DNA of 43,469 bases from Candidatus Avispirillum faecium (GTDB lineage: Bacteria; Bacillota; Clostridia; Oscillospirales; CAG-272). This document shows, one piece after another, positions 8,720 through 17,833 of this stretch. The stretch's first letter is position 1, and each line of letters starts with the position of its first letter. The stretch is taken from the NCBI GenBank assembly GCA_904396155.1, contig CAJFOI010000018.1, positions 1-43,469 of the forward strand. Direction: 5' to 3'. The notes under the pieces are model-generated. The model was given only the letters and a program-made list of their open reading frames with translations, was not told the DNA's origin and did no database searches. Position numbers and translations under genes: made by a program.

Positions 8720-11024
8720 ATTTTCCTGCTTCTTTTCGCTCTTCCTTCGCTCTTCCCGTAAGACTGCCGGCCAGGATGATCTTCCGCTCGTCGTCGGTGA
8801 GGCTGCCCAGGGAGAAGGTGTGCTTTGTGAGGGTTTTGTCCCCCGTATGATACAGGTATCCCTCTACTGTTTCCGCTTTGCCGGCGATGGCGGCGCGGAT
8901 CCCGGGAAGTACCACCCAGTCGCCGCAGCGGATTTCGTCCTCCATGGTGCCGCTGTTCTTGCCCATGGCCATTTCCGGGCAGGTCAGGGGCAGCATGCCC
9001 CAGTTGATCAAATTGGAGCGGTACCGCTTGGTGGCGTAGTCCCGGGCGATGTTGGCCGCACCGCCCAGCACCCGCTGGCAGGAGGCGGCCTGTTCTCTGG
9101 CGCTTCCATCCCCGGGACGGACTGCGCAGACCAGACTGCCGATGCTTACGGATCCGGTCAGTCCCCCGCAGGCGGCGACGGCGGCTTCCATGGCGTCCAT
9201 CATATGTTTGTCCAGCAGTGCAGGATCATATTCCTCTCCGGCGCACTTTTGGGATACGGCGCGGATTTTGTCCGCACGTCCCACATACTCCGGATCCCGG
9301 CGGGACAGGGTCAGGCGGGACAGACGGTAGGGGTTGGAACGGTAAGAGGAGGACTCTCCGGAAGGGATCAGTTCGTCTGTGGTGGTCACTTCGTCGTCGA
9401 TGACGGAGGCCACGCCCAGTACCAGGTTGTCCCCCAGCGCCGGCATGTTGGGCCAGTCCTTGATGTTGGGGCCGAATTTCAGCTCGGCACTCTTGTCCGC
9501 CTTGCCGTAGCCGAACCAGACTCTGTGGGCATAAATGGAAGGGTCAAATTTGTAATCCGGCGTCCGGTATTCCACGTCCAGCTCGTCTGCTCCGGTGAGC
9601 AGGCCGCCGGCAGCGGCAGTGGCCGCAATGGAACGGGCGTCCATAAGGGCTACGGAGGCGAACTGCCCCTCTCCCGGCTTCGAGCCTTCCCGGTTGGGGA
9701 AGTTGCGGGTGGAGTGACGGATGCTCAGTCCTCCGTTGGCGGGCACATCTCCCGCGCCGAAGCAGGGGCCGCAGAAGGCGGTGCGCATGGTGGCGCCGGC
9801 CCGGGTCAGATCGGCGGCGACGCCGGTATCCAGCATCCGCACAAAGGCCGGCTGGCTGGCGGGATATACGGAAAGAGAAAAGCTGCCCGCGCCGATGGAG
9901 GCACCCCGGAGAATATCCGCCGCGGCGCACAGGTTGTCGTAGATGCCACCGGCACATCCGGCGATCACGCCCTGGTCGACGCGCACCCGGCCGGTGGCGG
10001 GATCGATTTTGTCGGTGAGCTGCAGGGTGCCGGGCGCCAGACCCAGCTGCTCTTCCCCTTTCTTTTCCACCTGGCGGAGGATGTCTCCCGCGTTCTCATT
10101 GAGCTGGCGCACCGTGTAGGTGTTGGAGGGGTGGAAAGGCAGGGCGATCATCGGCTCCACTTTGGAGAGATCCACCAGTACGGCGCCGTCGTAGTACGCC
10201 ATATCTGCCGGTTCGAGCTTCTGGTAAGCCTCCGGCCGGCCATGGATCTGGAAGTAGCGCTTTGTCTCTTCATCTGTAGTCCAGATGGAGGACAGACAGG
10301 TGGTTTCCGTGGTCATCACGTCGATGCCGTTGCGGAATTCAATGGGCAGATTTGCAATTCCGTCTCCCACAAATTCCAGCACTTTGTTTTTCACAAATTT
10401 CTTCGAGAATACCGCGCCGATGATGGCCAGCGCCACGTCCTGGGGGCCTACGCCCGGACGGGGTGCGCCGGTGAGGTGGACGGCGATCACCTGGGGCATG
10501 TCCACATCGTAGGTGCGGTTCAAAATCTGCTTCACCAGCTCGGGACCGCCCTCCCCGATGGCCATGGTTCCCAGAGCGCCGTAGCGGGTGTGGCTGTCGC
10601 TGCCCAAAATCATCTTGCCGCAGCCGCTCATCATCTCCCGCATAAAGGCGTGGATTACCGCCTGATGGGCAGGAACATATATGGCGCCGTATTTTTTTGC
10701 GGCAGACAGACCGAACATGTGGTCGTCCTCGTTGATGGTGCCGCCCACAGCGCACAGGCTGTTGTGGCAGTTGGTGAGCACATAGGGCAGGGGCAGCTCC
10801 TCCAGCCCGCCGGCGCGGGCGGTCATCAGGATGCCCACATATGTAATATCGTGGGACGCCAGGGCGTCAAAGCGGATTTTCAGGTGCTTGTCGTCCGTGC
10901 CCACATTGTGTTTGGTGAGAATACTGTGGGCGATGGTGCCCTGCCGGCCGGCGGCCGGATCGCCTCCTTCGGTGACAAAGCGGTTGTCCGTAAAAAATAC
11001 GCCGTGTTCGATCAGCTTGACCAT
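8718..11024 (-). CDS. Aconitase-superfamily hydratase (YbhJ-like)
   Basis: A 768-residue iron-sulfur hydratase of the aconitase superfamily, similar in layout and length to E. coli YbhJ, whose substrate is not established. Visible aconitase features are [12 protein letters not shown] near residues 141-152, the FCGPCFG cysteine pair near 418-421, a third cluster-ligand cysteine in AGCAGG near 357, and a C-terminal swivel-domain segment ([20 protein letters not shown]). In true aconitases the third cysteine sits in an SCTN motif; here it reads GCAG, so citrate/isocitrate activity should not be assumed. GGAGG precedes the ATG by about seven bases. It is monocistronic between repeat clusters, with its own promoter. 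Confidence 0.8.
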   Translation of the reverse strand: MVKLIEHGVFFTDNRFVTEGGDPAAGRQGTIAHSILTKHNVGTDDKHLKIRFDALASHDITYVGILMTARAGGLEELPLPYVLTNCHNSLCAVGGTINEDDHMFGLSAAKKYGAIYVPAHQAVIHAFMREMMSGCGKMILGSDSHTRYGALGTMAIGEGGPELVKQILNRTYDVDMPQVIAVHLTGAPRPGVGPQDVALAIIGAVFSKKFVKNKVLEFVGDGIANLPIEFRNGIDVMTTETTCLSSIWTTDEETKRYFQIHGRPEAYQKLEPADMAYYDGAVLVDLSKVEPMIALPFHPSNTYTVRQLNENAGDILRQVEKKGEEQLGLAPGTLQLTDKIDPATGRVRVDQGVIAGCAGGIYDNLCAAADILRGASIGAGSFSLSVYPASQPAFVRMLDTGVAADLTRAGATMRTAFCGPCFGAGDVPANGGLSIRHSTRNFPNREGSKPGEGQFASVALMDARSIAATAAAGGLLTGADELDVEYRTPDYKFDPSIYAHRVWFGYGKADKSAELKFGPNIKDWPNMPALGDNLVLGVASVIDDEVTTTDELIPSGESSSYRSNPYRLSRLTLSRRDPEYVGRADKIRAVSQKCAGEEYDPALLDKHMMDAMEAAVAACGGLTGSVSIGSLVCAVRPGDGSAREQAASCQRVLGGAANIARDYATKRYRSNLINWGMLPLTCPEMAMGKNSGTMEDEIRCGDWVVLPGIRAAIAGKAETVEGYLYHTGDKTLTKHTFSLGSLTDDERKIILAGSLTGRAKEERKEAGK

Positions 11025-11083
11025 AGAATACCTCCGATATGCCGCAGCTTGCGGCAGAATACTGTCATAAAGCGAATACCATC

Positions 11084-11112
11084 ATTATATACTATAAGCG
11101 AAGAAAAATCAA
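11084..11112 (-). promoter_or_regulatory. Promoter of the hydratase gene
   Basis: Minus-strand TTGATT (11112-11107) and TATAAT (11089-11084), spacer 17. A short palindrome (CTGCCGCAAGCTGCGGC) lies in the 5' leader near 11040-11057. Confidence 0.7.
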
Positions 11113-11200
11113 CCGGAAGTCCCGACAAAATTCCCCCATGGAAAAAGCTGCCGGATTTTTCGGAAAAATCCACAAATATGAAAAAAAGAGCGGAAGATCG

Positions 11201-11229
11201 TAGACAGAAACGGGAAGCTGTGGTATAAT
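11201..11229 (+). promoter_or_regulatory. Strong promoter reading into repeat cluster 6
   Basis: TAGACA (11201-11206) and TATAAT (11224-11229, preceded by TGTGG), spacer 17. No gene starts directly after it; transcription would run about 450 bases through hairpin repeats to the glutamine-synthetase-like gene. Confidence 0.6.
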
Positions 11230-11254
11230 AACTTTATAGTGTTTCGATGTAGGA

Positions 11255-11612
11255 CAACAATCCCCCCGTCTGCTTCGCAGACTACCCCCCTTTACACAAG
11301 GGGGGCTTGAAGATAAATCTGCATTGACATGCCCCCGGAGATGCTGCGTATCTCCCCACATGGGGGCCTGCACGAACCCAAGCCTCCCCGCAAGGGGGAC
11401 TTACTCCAACTTCTTAGCCTCCCCTGTGCAAGGGGAGGTGGCGGCTTTGCCGCCGGAGGGGTTGTATTGTAAAAGGGAAACAATCCCTCAGTCAACTTCG
11501 TTGACAGCTCCCTTTACACAAGGGAGCCTACACGAACCCAAGCCTCCCCTGTGTGGGGCTGCGCAGCAGACCCGGGGGTGGTGGCACGGCGCAGCCGTGT
11601 CGAAGGGGTTGT
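11255..11612. repeat. Intergenic hairpin-repeat cluster 6
   Basis: Repeat units in the probable 5' leader of the glutamine-synthetase-like gene. Inner palindromes: GTCTGC-TTC-GCAGAC (11268-11282), GAGATGC-TGC-GTATCTC near 11338 with one wobble pair, GTCAAC-TTC-GTTGAC (11491-11505) and CACGGC-GCA-GCCGTG (11584-11598). This is the only cluster that sits between two divergent genes. Confidence 0.9.
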
Positions 11613-11618
11613 CCACCT

Positions 11619-11648
11619 TTGCGCAGCGAACCCATTGTAAAATAGAAT
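11619..11648 (+). promoter_or_regulatory. Possible proximal promoter of the GS-like gene
   Basis: TTGCGC (11619-11624) and TAGAAT (11643-11648), spacer 18. Weaker than the promoter at 11201-11229 but at a normal distance from the start codon. Confidence 0.4.
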
Positions 11649-11683
11649 GTCCGATTCCAAAGGCAGAGAAAGGAAGCAATTCC

Positions 11684-12808
11684 ATGCCATACACAGCGGA
11701 AGAGGCTGCAGAGCTTGTAGAACAGGAAGACGTAGAGTGCATCCGTCTTGCTTTTTTTGATGCCCTGGGCCATCCAAAAAGCTTGTTTCTCTCCCCTTCT
11801 GTGCTGCCGCGGGCGCTGGCCGGCGGCGTTCCCATGGAGGAATTTTCTGCGGATGCGGCACCGGGGGAGCTGCTCCTTTTTCCCCAGCTCCACACGCTGC
11901 AGGGATTGGACTGGTATCGGGAAGGGGAGAAAACCGCCCGCCTGTACTGCAGCATCCGACACCGGAGCGGCGCGCCTTTTGCGGCGGACAGCCGGTACAT
12001 CCTGCAGCGGGCAGAACAGGCCGCGCGGGACATGGGCTTTTCTCTGACGGCGGACGGAATCCAGGAGTTTTATCTGCTGCCAGCCGACGCAGGCGGCAGA
12101 CCTGGCAGAGTCCCCCAGGACGGCGCGCAGGCTTGGGATGCGCCGCCGGCAGACAAGGGAGCGGGCCTGCGGGAAGAAGTCTGCCGGATGCTGCAGGACG
12201 TGGGGATCAGGCCCCTGTTTCACTGCCACGGTGGGGGCGCCGGCCAGCATCGGATTGTGTGCCGCCCTGCCGGGCCTGTGGAGGCGGCGGACAACGCCAT
12301 GACTTTCCGGGAAGCGGTGTACACCGCGGCGCACCATAGCGGCCTGTATGCCTCCTTTGCCCCCAAGCCCCTGATCCGGCAGCGGGGCAGCGGATTTTTC
12401 ATCCGCATTTCCCTTGGGCGTGCCGGCGGACGGTACATGGAGGCGTTTTTTGCCGGGGTGATCCGACATATCCGGGATATGACGGCCTTTTTGAACCCGG
12501 TGCGTCCGTCGTATGAACGGCTGGGCGAGATCCGAAATGAGAAACTTTGCACCTGGACCGGGGAGGGAGCGCTTCCCTATGTGGAACTGCGGTCTCCGGA
12601 CAGTGCGGCAAATCCGTATATTGCCTTTGCCCTGCTGATTTATGCGGGACTGGACGGAATCCGCAAAGGTCTTATGCAAGGGGAGAGGCAGGCGCCGTAT
12701 TTTCCAAAGACTGTCGAGGAGGCGCACCATTTTGCCCGGGAAAGCGACTTTATCCGGGATGTGCTGCCGGCGCAGGTCATCGAGGCGTACCGGCAGTCGG
12801 TTTTGTAA
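11684..12808 (+). CDS. Glutamine-synthetase-like protein without catalytic residues
   Basis: A 374-residue protein with the glutamine synthetase fold but shorter than type I enzymes (about 440). The N-terminal beta-grasp is clear (VECIRLAFFDALGHPKS, residues 17-33). The catalytic half can be aligned through GIQEF (125-129), DKGAGLREE, GQHRI (187-191), ASFAPKPL, GSGFFIRISL (235-244) and YVELRSPDSAANPYIAFALL (299-318). Against the family, the metal glutamate of the ExE motif is Ile126, the HHE motif reads CHG (181-183), the GQHEI glutamate is Arg190, the ammonia/metal histidine is Phe239, and the RNRSA arginine segment is missing. Glu128, Glu301 and Arg303 remain. Glutamine synthesis is therefore unlikely; a sensor or regulatory role is inferred. 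The start at 11684 follows AAAGGAAG. pyrG, a glutamine-using enzyme, follows after 69 bases. Confidence 0.85.
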   Translation: MPYTAEEAAELVEQEDVECIRLAFFDALGHPKSLFLSPSVLPRALAGGVPMEEFSADAAPGELLLFPQLHTLQGLDWYREGEKTARLYCSIRHRSGAPFAADSRYILQRAEQAARDMGFSLTADGIQEFYLLPADAGGRPGRVPQDGAQAWDAPPADKGAGLREEVCRMLQDVGIRPLFHCHGGGAGQHRIVCRPAGPVEAADNAMTFREAVYTAAHHSGLYASFAPKPLIRQRGSGFFIRISLGRAGGRYMEAFFAGVIRHIRDMTAFLNPVRPSYERLGEIRNEKLCTWTGEGALPYVELRSPDSAANPYIAFALLIYAGLDGIRKGLMQGERQAPYFPKTVEEAHHFARESDFIRDVLPAQVIEAYRQSVL

Positions 12809-12844
12809 GCAGGATGCACGTGCGCGCAAAGCGCGCCGAAATAG

Positions 12845-14484
<1,640 letters not shown>

Positions 14485-14485
<1 letters not shown>

Positions 14486-14513
14486 AAAAAGACCCCTTGT
14501 AGGGGTCTTTTTT
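14485..14513 (+). terminator. pyrG terminator
   Basis: AAGACCCCT and AGGGGTCTT flank a three-base loop and are followed by TTTT; the stem begins within a few bases of the pyrG stop. Confidence 0.9.
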
Positions 14514-14556
14514 AATGCAAGCTTTCCTCCACAGAACAAGATAAAAAAATAAAAGG

Positions 14557-14628
14557 TTGACAAAATTAGAATATTATATTAATATTTTATTAATAGTTGT
14601 TTGTTAGAAAGCGAGGCTTTGGTATAAT
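14557..14628 (+). promoter_or_regulatory. Tandem promoters of the AT-rich orphan gene
   Basis: TTGACA (14557-14562) with TAATAT (14580-14585), spacer 17; and a second set TTGTTA (14601-14606) with TATAAT (14623-14628, preceded by TGG), spacer 16. Confidence 0.6.
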
Positions 14629-14678
14629 TTCAGAAACAGATTCGGATGAAAAATATAGAAAGGGAGACTTCATATTTT

Positions 14679-15086
14679 ATGAGAAATAAAAGAAAACCAA
14701 TCCTTATTGCTATCATTGTTGTGTTGGTCATGGTGTCTGCTTTTTTAATTAGTGATTATATTCGGTTTTTACCAAACGACTGGGTGGAGGGCGATGTATC
14801 CAAGTGGGAAGAAAGGTTTCCCGATAACCCTGCCTACGAAATGGCACTGAACTGTAATGGATATCCCATGTTTAAGGACCCTCTTGCAGCTCTGAAACAG
14901 TTTAAAATCGACTATGAAGAATTGCTGGATCGAAAAGCGAAAGAATATAATCTGCCACCGCTTAGTAAGTACAATTATTGGGATTATAAGATAGCGGAGG
15001 TACCACCGGGTGAAGAGCAATATATAATCTTTCTTTTTTGTAGTTGCTTTGCAAATAGTATTTCAGAGGATGAAAATATTTGGTAG
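14679..15086 (+). CDS. AT-rich orphan membrane-anchored protein
   Basis: A 135-residue protein I do not recognise. It begins MRNKRKPILIAIIVVLVMVS, a positively charged start plus one hydrophobic segment (residues about 8-27), so it is likely a membrane-anchored or exported protein; the rest is a charged extracellular-type domain with several aromatic residues. The ATG at 14679 follows AGGGAG by 12 bases; an in-frame ATG at 14646 has no ribosome site. The base composition is clearly lower in GC than all neighbours, which suggests transfer. The frame stops at 15086, but the +1 frame runs on to 15162 with protein-like sequence (HGFFYIRGRGNTRDFLDKEL), so the gene may be frameshifted. Confidence 0.6.
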   Translation: MRNKRKPILIAIIVVLVMVSAFLISDYIRFLPNDWVEGDVSKWEERFPDNPAYEMALNCNGYPMFKDPLAALKQFKIDYEELLDRKAKEYNLPPLSKYNYWDYKIAEVPPGEEQYIIFLFCSCFANSISEDENIW

Positions 15087-15162
15087 AACAACGGCACATG
15101 GATTTTTTTATATTAGAGGCAGAGGCAATACAAGGGATTTTTTAGATAAGGAGTTGCTTTAA
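15070..15162 (+). pseudogene. Possible frameshifted C-terminus of the orphan gene
   Basis: The +1 frame from about 15070 encodes MKIFGRTTAHGFFYIRGRG and ends NTRDFLDKELL at a TAA (15160-15162). It has the same AT-rich composition as the gene before it and no ribosome site of its own, so it is best read as the displaced end of that gene. A terminator follows closely. Confidence 0.35.
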
Positions 15163-15181
15163 TCGTATATTTTTCATCCAA

Positions 15182-15218
15182 CCCCCAGTTTGTATCAGCA
15201 GACTGGGGGATAGTTTTT
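15182..15218 (+). terminator. Terminator of the AT-rich orphan gene
   Basis: CCCCCAGT (15182-15189) pairs with ACTGGGGG (15202-15209), followed by TAGTTTTT. Confidence 0.8.
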
Positions 15219-15224
15219 ACTTAC

Positions 15225-15722
15225 AACCCCTCCGAGTTTTGCTCCGCAAAACCCACCACCTCTGCACTGAGGAGGCTCAAATAAGAAGGGCTCCCCTGTG
15301 TAAGGGGAGCTGGCGGCAACCGCCGCCTGAGGGGTTGTTTATTGTCGCTTTTTCACAACCCCACCGTCTTGCCTGCGGCAAGCCACCTCCCCTTCATAAA
15401 GAAGGGGAGGCTTTGTATAAAAATATTGCACCACCCCCTGAGTCTGCTGCGCAGCCCCGCACAGGGGAGGCTTGGGGTTTGTAAAGGCTCCCCTGTGTAA
15501 GGGGAGCTGGCGGCAACCGCCGCCTGAGGGGTTGTTTATTGTCGCTCTTTTACAACCCCACCGTCTTGCCTGCGGCAAGCCACCTCCCCTTCATAAAGAA
15601 GGGGAGGCTTTGTATAAAAATATTGCACTACCACCCCCGGGTCTGCTACGCAGCCCCGCGAAGGGGAGGCTTGGGTTTGTAAAGTCCCCCATGTGGGCGT
15701 CTCTTGCAGAGCCGCAAAGGGG
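15225..15722. repeat. Intergenic hairpin-repeat cluster 7
   Basis: About 500 bases of repeat units with no gene. A block of roughly 170 bases is duplicated almost exactly (15296-15420 and 15487-15620). Inner palindromes: GTTTTGC-TCC-GCAAAAC (15236-15252), CTTGCC-TGC-GGCAAG (15368-15382 and near 15559), GGCGG-CAA-CCGCC near 15313 and 15503, CTGC-TGC-GCAG and CTGC-TAC-GCAG. Confidence 0.9.
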
Positions 15723-15726
15723 ATTA

Positions 15727-15963
15727 TTACTCTCCTACAGGCGTGTCCCCGCCGTCTTCTGTATTCTTTGCCGGATACCGGGAGTATTCCTCGCCTGCAA
15801 GGTCCGCGGTGGTCATCCGCGGCCGGATGCCATCCTCCATCTCGTTGGAAGGATAAATCTGCGCCGCCGCAGGCCCGCCAGGCTCGTCCGGTCCGGTGAA
15901 GTCCTCCAGACCGCTTACCAGATTTTCTTCGTTTTCGATGGGCTTCTTTTTCTTTTTTTCCAT
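15727..15963 (-). CDS. Small charged protein of unknown function
   Basis: A 78-residue hydrophilic protein, not recognised. It starts MEKKKKKPIENEEN, continues with an acidic, glycine- and proline-rich middle (GLEDFTGPDEPGGP) and ends with GGDTPVGE; no membrane segment or cysteine is present, and it looks largely disordered. AAAGGAA precedes the ATG by about seven bases. It points away from the GtrA gene and converges on repeat cluster 7. Codon use resembles the neighbouring genes, which supports it being real. Confidence 0.6.
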   Translation of the reverse strand: MEKKKKKPIENEENLVSGLEDFTGPDEPGGPAAAQIYPSNEMEDGIRPRMTTADLAGEEYSRYPAKNTEDGGDTPVGE

Positions 15964-16081
15964 ATGCGTTCCTTTCAAATGTTTCAAATCGGGTGATACG
16001 TATAGTATCTCCCGTTTTTTTGCAGGTATGAGCCATTTTGTGCGCAAAGCGCCTGCCGGGCAGAGTTTTTTTGGGATTTTC

Positions 16082-16110
16082 TTGCATTGCATCCAAAAAA
16101 ATGATATAAT
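16082..16110 (+). promoter_or_regulatory. Promoter of the glycosylation cluster
   Basis: TTGCAT (16082-16087) and TATAAT (16105-16110) with a 17-base spacer, about 150 bases before the GtrA start, so the operon has a 5' leader of some length. Confidence 0.7.
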
Positions 16111-16262
16111 GATACAGTTTTGTAGACCTTGTGAGGGGTTTCCATATTGCAGAGGAATGATTTGGCGGCGAGTTTGTTCCGGGGAAGCGGCCGGCCCGCC
16201 GGATTCTGGCATATGGAAAAAACAGGCAGATCCTCCAAAAATGAAAGGGGCGGTGCAGTACC

Positions 16263-16709
16263 GTGCTTTGCAAAAAATGGCTGCAAAAATATGCAGAGCC
16301 GATCAAATATCTTGTCTTTGGCGTTTTGACGACCATTGTCAATTATTTGATTTTCTGGCTGATCATCCGCTTTTTCGGAGAAGGATCTGCGCTGGCGGCA
16401 AATGCCGCAGCATTTGCCGCGGCTACGATTTTTGCGTATATTACAAATAAATTGTTTGTGTTTCAAAGCCGGTCGTGGAAGGGCGCGGTTCTTCTGCGGG
16501 AGTTTTTCGGATTTGTAGGAGCACGGATCTTTTCCTTTCTTTTGGAGGAGGTGGGCCTGCTTTTGTGTATGGAGGTGCTCCATGTAGAGCGGTTTGTGCT
16601 GCTTCGGATCAGCGGTCTTATGGTCGCGAAGATTGCGCTTTCCTTTATTTCGGTGCTGCTGAACTATCTGTTCAGCAAATACCTGATCTTTTCAAAGAAG
16701 AAAGCCTGA
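16263..16709 (+). CDS. GtrA family membrane protein
   Basis: A 148-residue GtrA/DPMS-type protein with four predicted membrane helices (around residues 14-35, 41-60, 78-100 and 115-138) and the family pattern KYLVFGVLTTIVNYLIFW and ANAAAFAAATIFAYITNKLFVF. GtrA proteins are thought to help flip polyprenyl-phosphate-linked sugars across the membrane. The start is a GTG at 16263 with a GGGGCGG stretch upstream. The next gene begins two bases after the stop, so the two are translationally coupled. This is the first gene of a four-gene surface-glycosylation operon. Confidence 0.9.
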   Translation: MLCKKWLQKYAEPIKYLVFGVLTTIVNYLIFWLIIRFFGEGSALAANAAAFAAATIFAYITNKLFVFQSRSWKGAVLLREFFGFVGARIFSFLLEEVGLLLCMEVLHVERFVLLRISGLMVAKIALSFISVLLNYLFSKYLIFSKKKA

Positions 16710-16711
16710 CG

Positions 16712-17452
16712 ATGGAGGAAAAGAACGCTTGCATGAAAAACGTGCTTTTGATCATTCCCGCTTACAATGAGGAAAAAAACATCAAAACGACGGTGGACCA
16801 TGTGCTGTCCCATTCGCCGGGTGCGGCTTATCAGCTGGATTACATCGTGGTGAACGACGGATCCCGGGACGGCACCGGTGCGGTGTGCCGCAGAGAGGGG
16901 ATCCGGTGCCTGCCTCTGGTGCAGAATCTCGGGATCGGCGGGGCCGTTCAAACGGGATATCTGTATGCGCTGCAAAACGGGTACGATATCGCAGTCCAGT
17001 TCGACGGCGATGGCCAGCACGATATTGCCTCGCTGGATGCACTAATAGAGCCGATTTTGCAGGGGGAAGTGGATTTTACGGTGGGCTCCCGGTTTGTCGA
17101 CGGGACAAGCGATTTTCGCTCGACCTTTATGCGGCGGCTGGGAATCCGCTATCTTTCCCTGTTGATCCGTATCGTATCGGGGGGCAGGATCAAGGATCCC
17201 ACCTCGGGTTATCGGGCAGCAAACCGCAAGGCCATCGCCTTTCTCGCCTCCAATTACCCGGCAGATTATCCTGAACCGGAGTCGATCGTAGCGCTCTTGA
17301 AAAAGGGCTTTCGCCTGCGGGAGGTGCAGGTGAACATGTTTGAGCGGGCTGCGGGGAAATCCTCGATCAGCTTCTGGAAATCCATTTACTATATGTTCAA
17401 GGTATCTCTTGCAATTTTGTGTACAAGTATGCAAAGAAAGGAGAAGAGCTGA
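16712..17452 (+). CDS. GT2 family polyprenyl-phosphate glycosyltransferase
   Basis: A 246-residue GT-A fold glycosyltransferase family 2 protein of the dolichol-phosphate-mannose-synthase type, which transfers a nucleotide-activated sugar to a polyprenyl phosphate on the cytoplasmic face. Visible motifs are LLIIPAYNEEKNI (near residues 10-22), YIVVNDGSRDGT, the metal-binding QFDGDGQHD and the acceptor-loop VGSRF. There is no C-terminal membrane segment, consistent with a partner GtrA protein. An in-frame ATG at 16733 (MKNVLLII) is an alternative start. The following gene starts at the next base after the stop. Confidence 0.92.
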   Translation: MEEKNACMKNVLLIIPAYNEEKNIKTTVDHVLSHSPGAAYQLDYIVVNDGSRDGTGAVCRREGIRCLPLVQNLGIGGAVQTGYLYALQNGYDIAVQFDGDGQHDIASLDALIEPILQGEVDFTVGSRFVDGTSDFRSTFMRRLGIRYLSLLIRIVSGGRIKDPTSGYRAANRKAIAFLASNYPADYPEPESIVALLKKGFRLREVQVNMFERAAGKSSISFWKSIYYMFKVSLAILCTSMQRKEKS

Positions 17453-17833
17453 ATGTCCCTGCATCTTCGCATCGCTATGATCGTGCTGGCAGTGGGAGTC
17501 ATGGTGATCATTTTTCGGTCGGTGAACAAAAAGCATATGCGTATGCAGTACTCTCTCGTGTGGATTCTCATATCCGTTGCGCTGCTGCTTGTGGCGATCT
17601 TTCCGATCCTTGCGCAGTGGCTGTGTTTGCTCCTTGGGATTGAAACGCCGTCCAACTTGATTTTTTTACTGGGGATCCTGGCGCTTCTGCTGTTGAATTT
17701 TACACAAACCGGGATCATATCCAAGCAGTCGGAACAGATCAAGACCCTGACGCAGGCGCTCTCCCTGCATCAATATGCCCAGGAGAAGGAGGAAACACAT
17801 GGAGACGAGAAATCTGGAAATAAAGAAGGATAA
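17453..17833 (+). CDS. DUF2304 family membrane protein
   Basis: A 126-residue protein of the DUF2304 family: three hydrophobic segments (about residues 3-22, 37-57 and 63-83) with the typical RMQYSLVWILISVALLLVAIFPILAQW split across the second, followed by a short predicted coiled tail rich in Gln and Glu. The family is commonly found next to GtrA and GT2 genes in glycan clusters; its function is not established. It begins directly after the GT2 stop and its end overlaps the next gene by 35 bases. Confidence 0.88.
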   Translation: MSLHLRIAMIVLAVGVMVIIFRSVNKKHMRMQYSLVWILISVALLLVAIFPILAQWLCLLLGIETPSNLIFLLGILALLLLNFTQTGIISKQSEQIKTLTQALSLHQYAQEKEETHGDEKSGNKEG

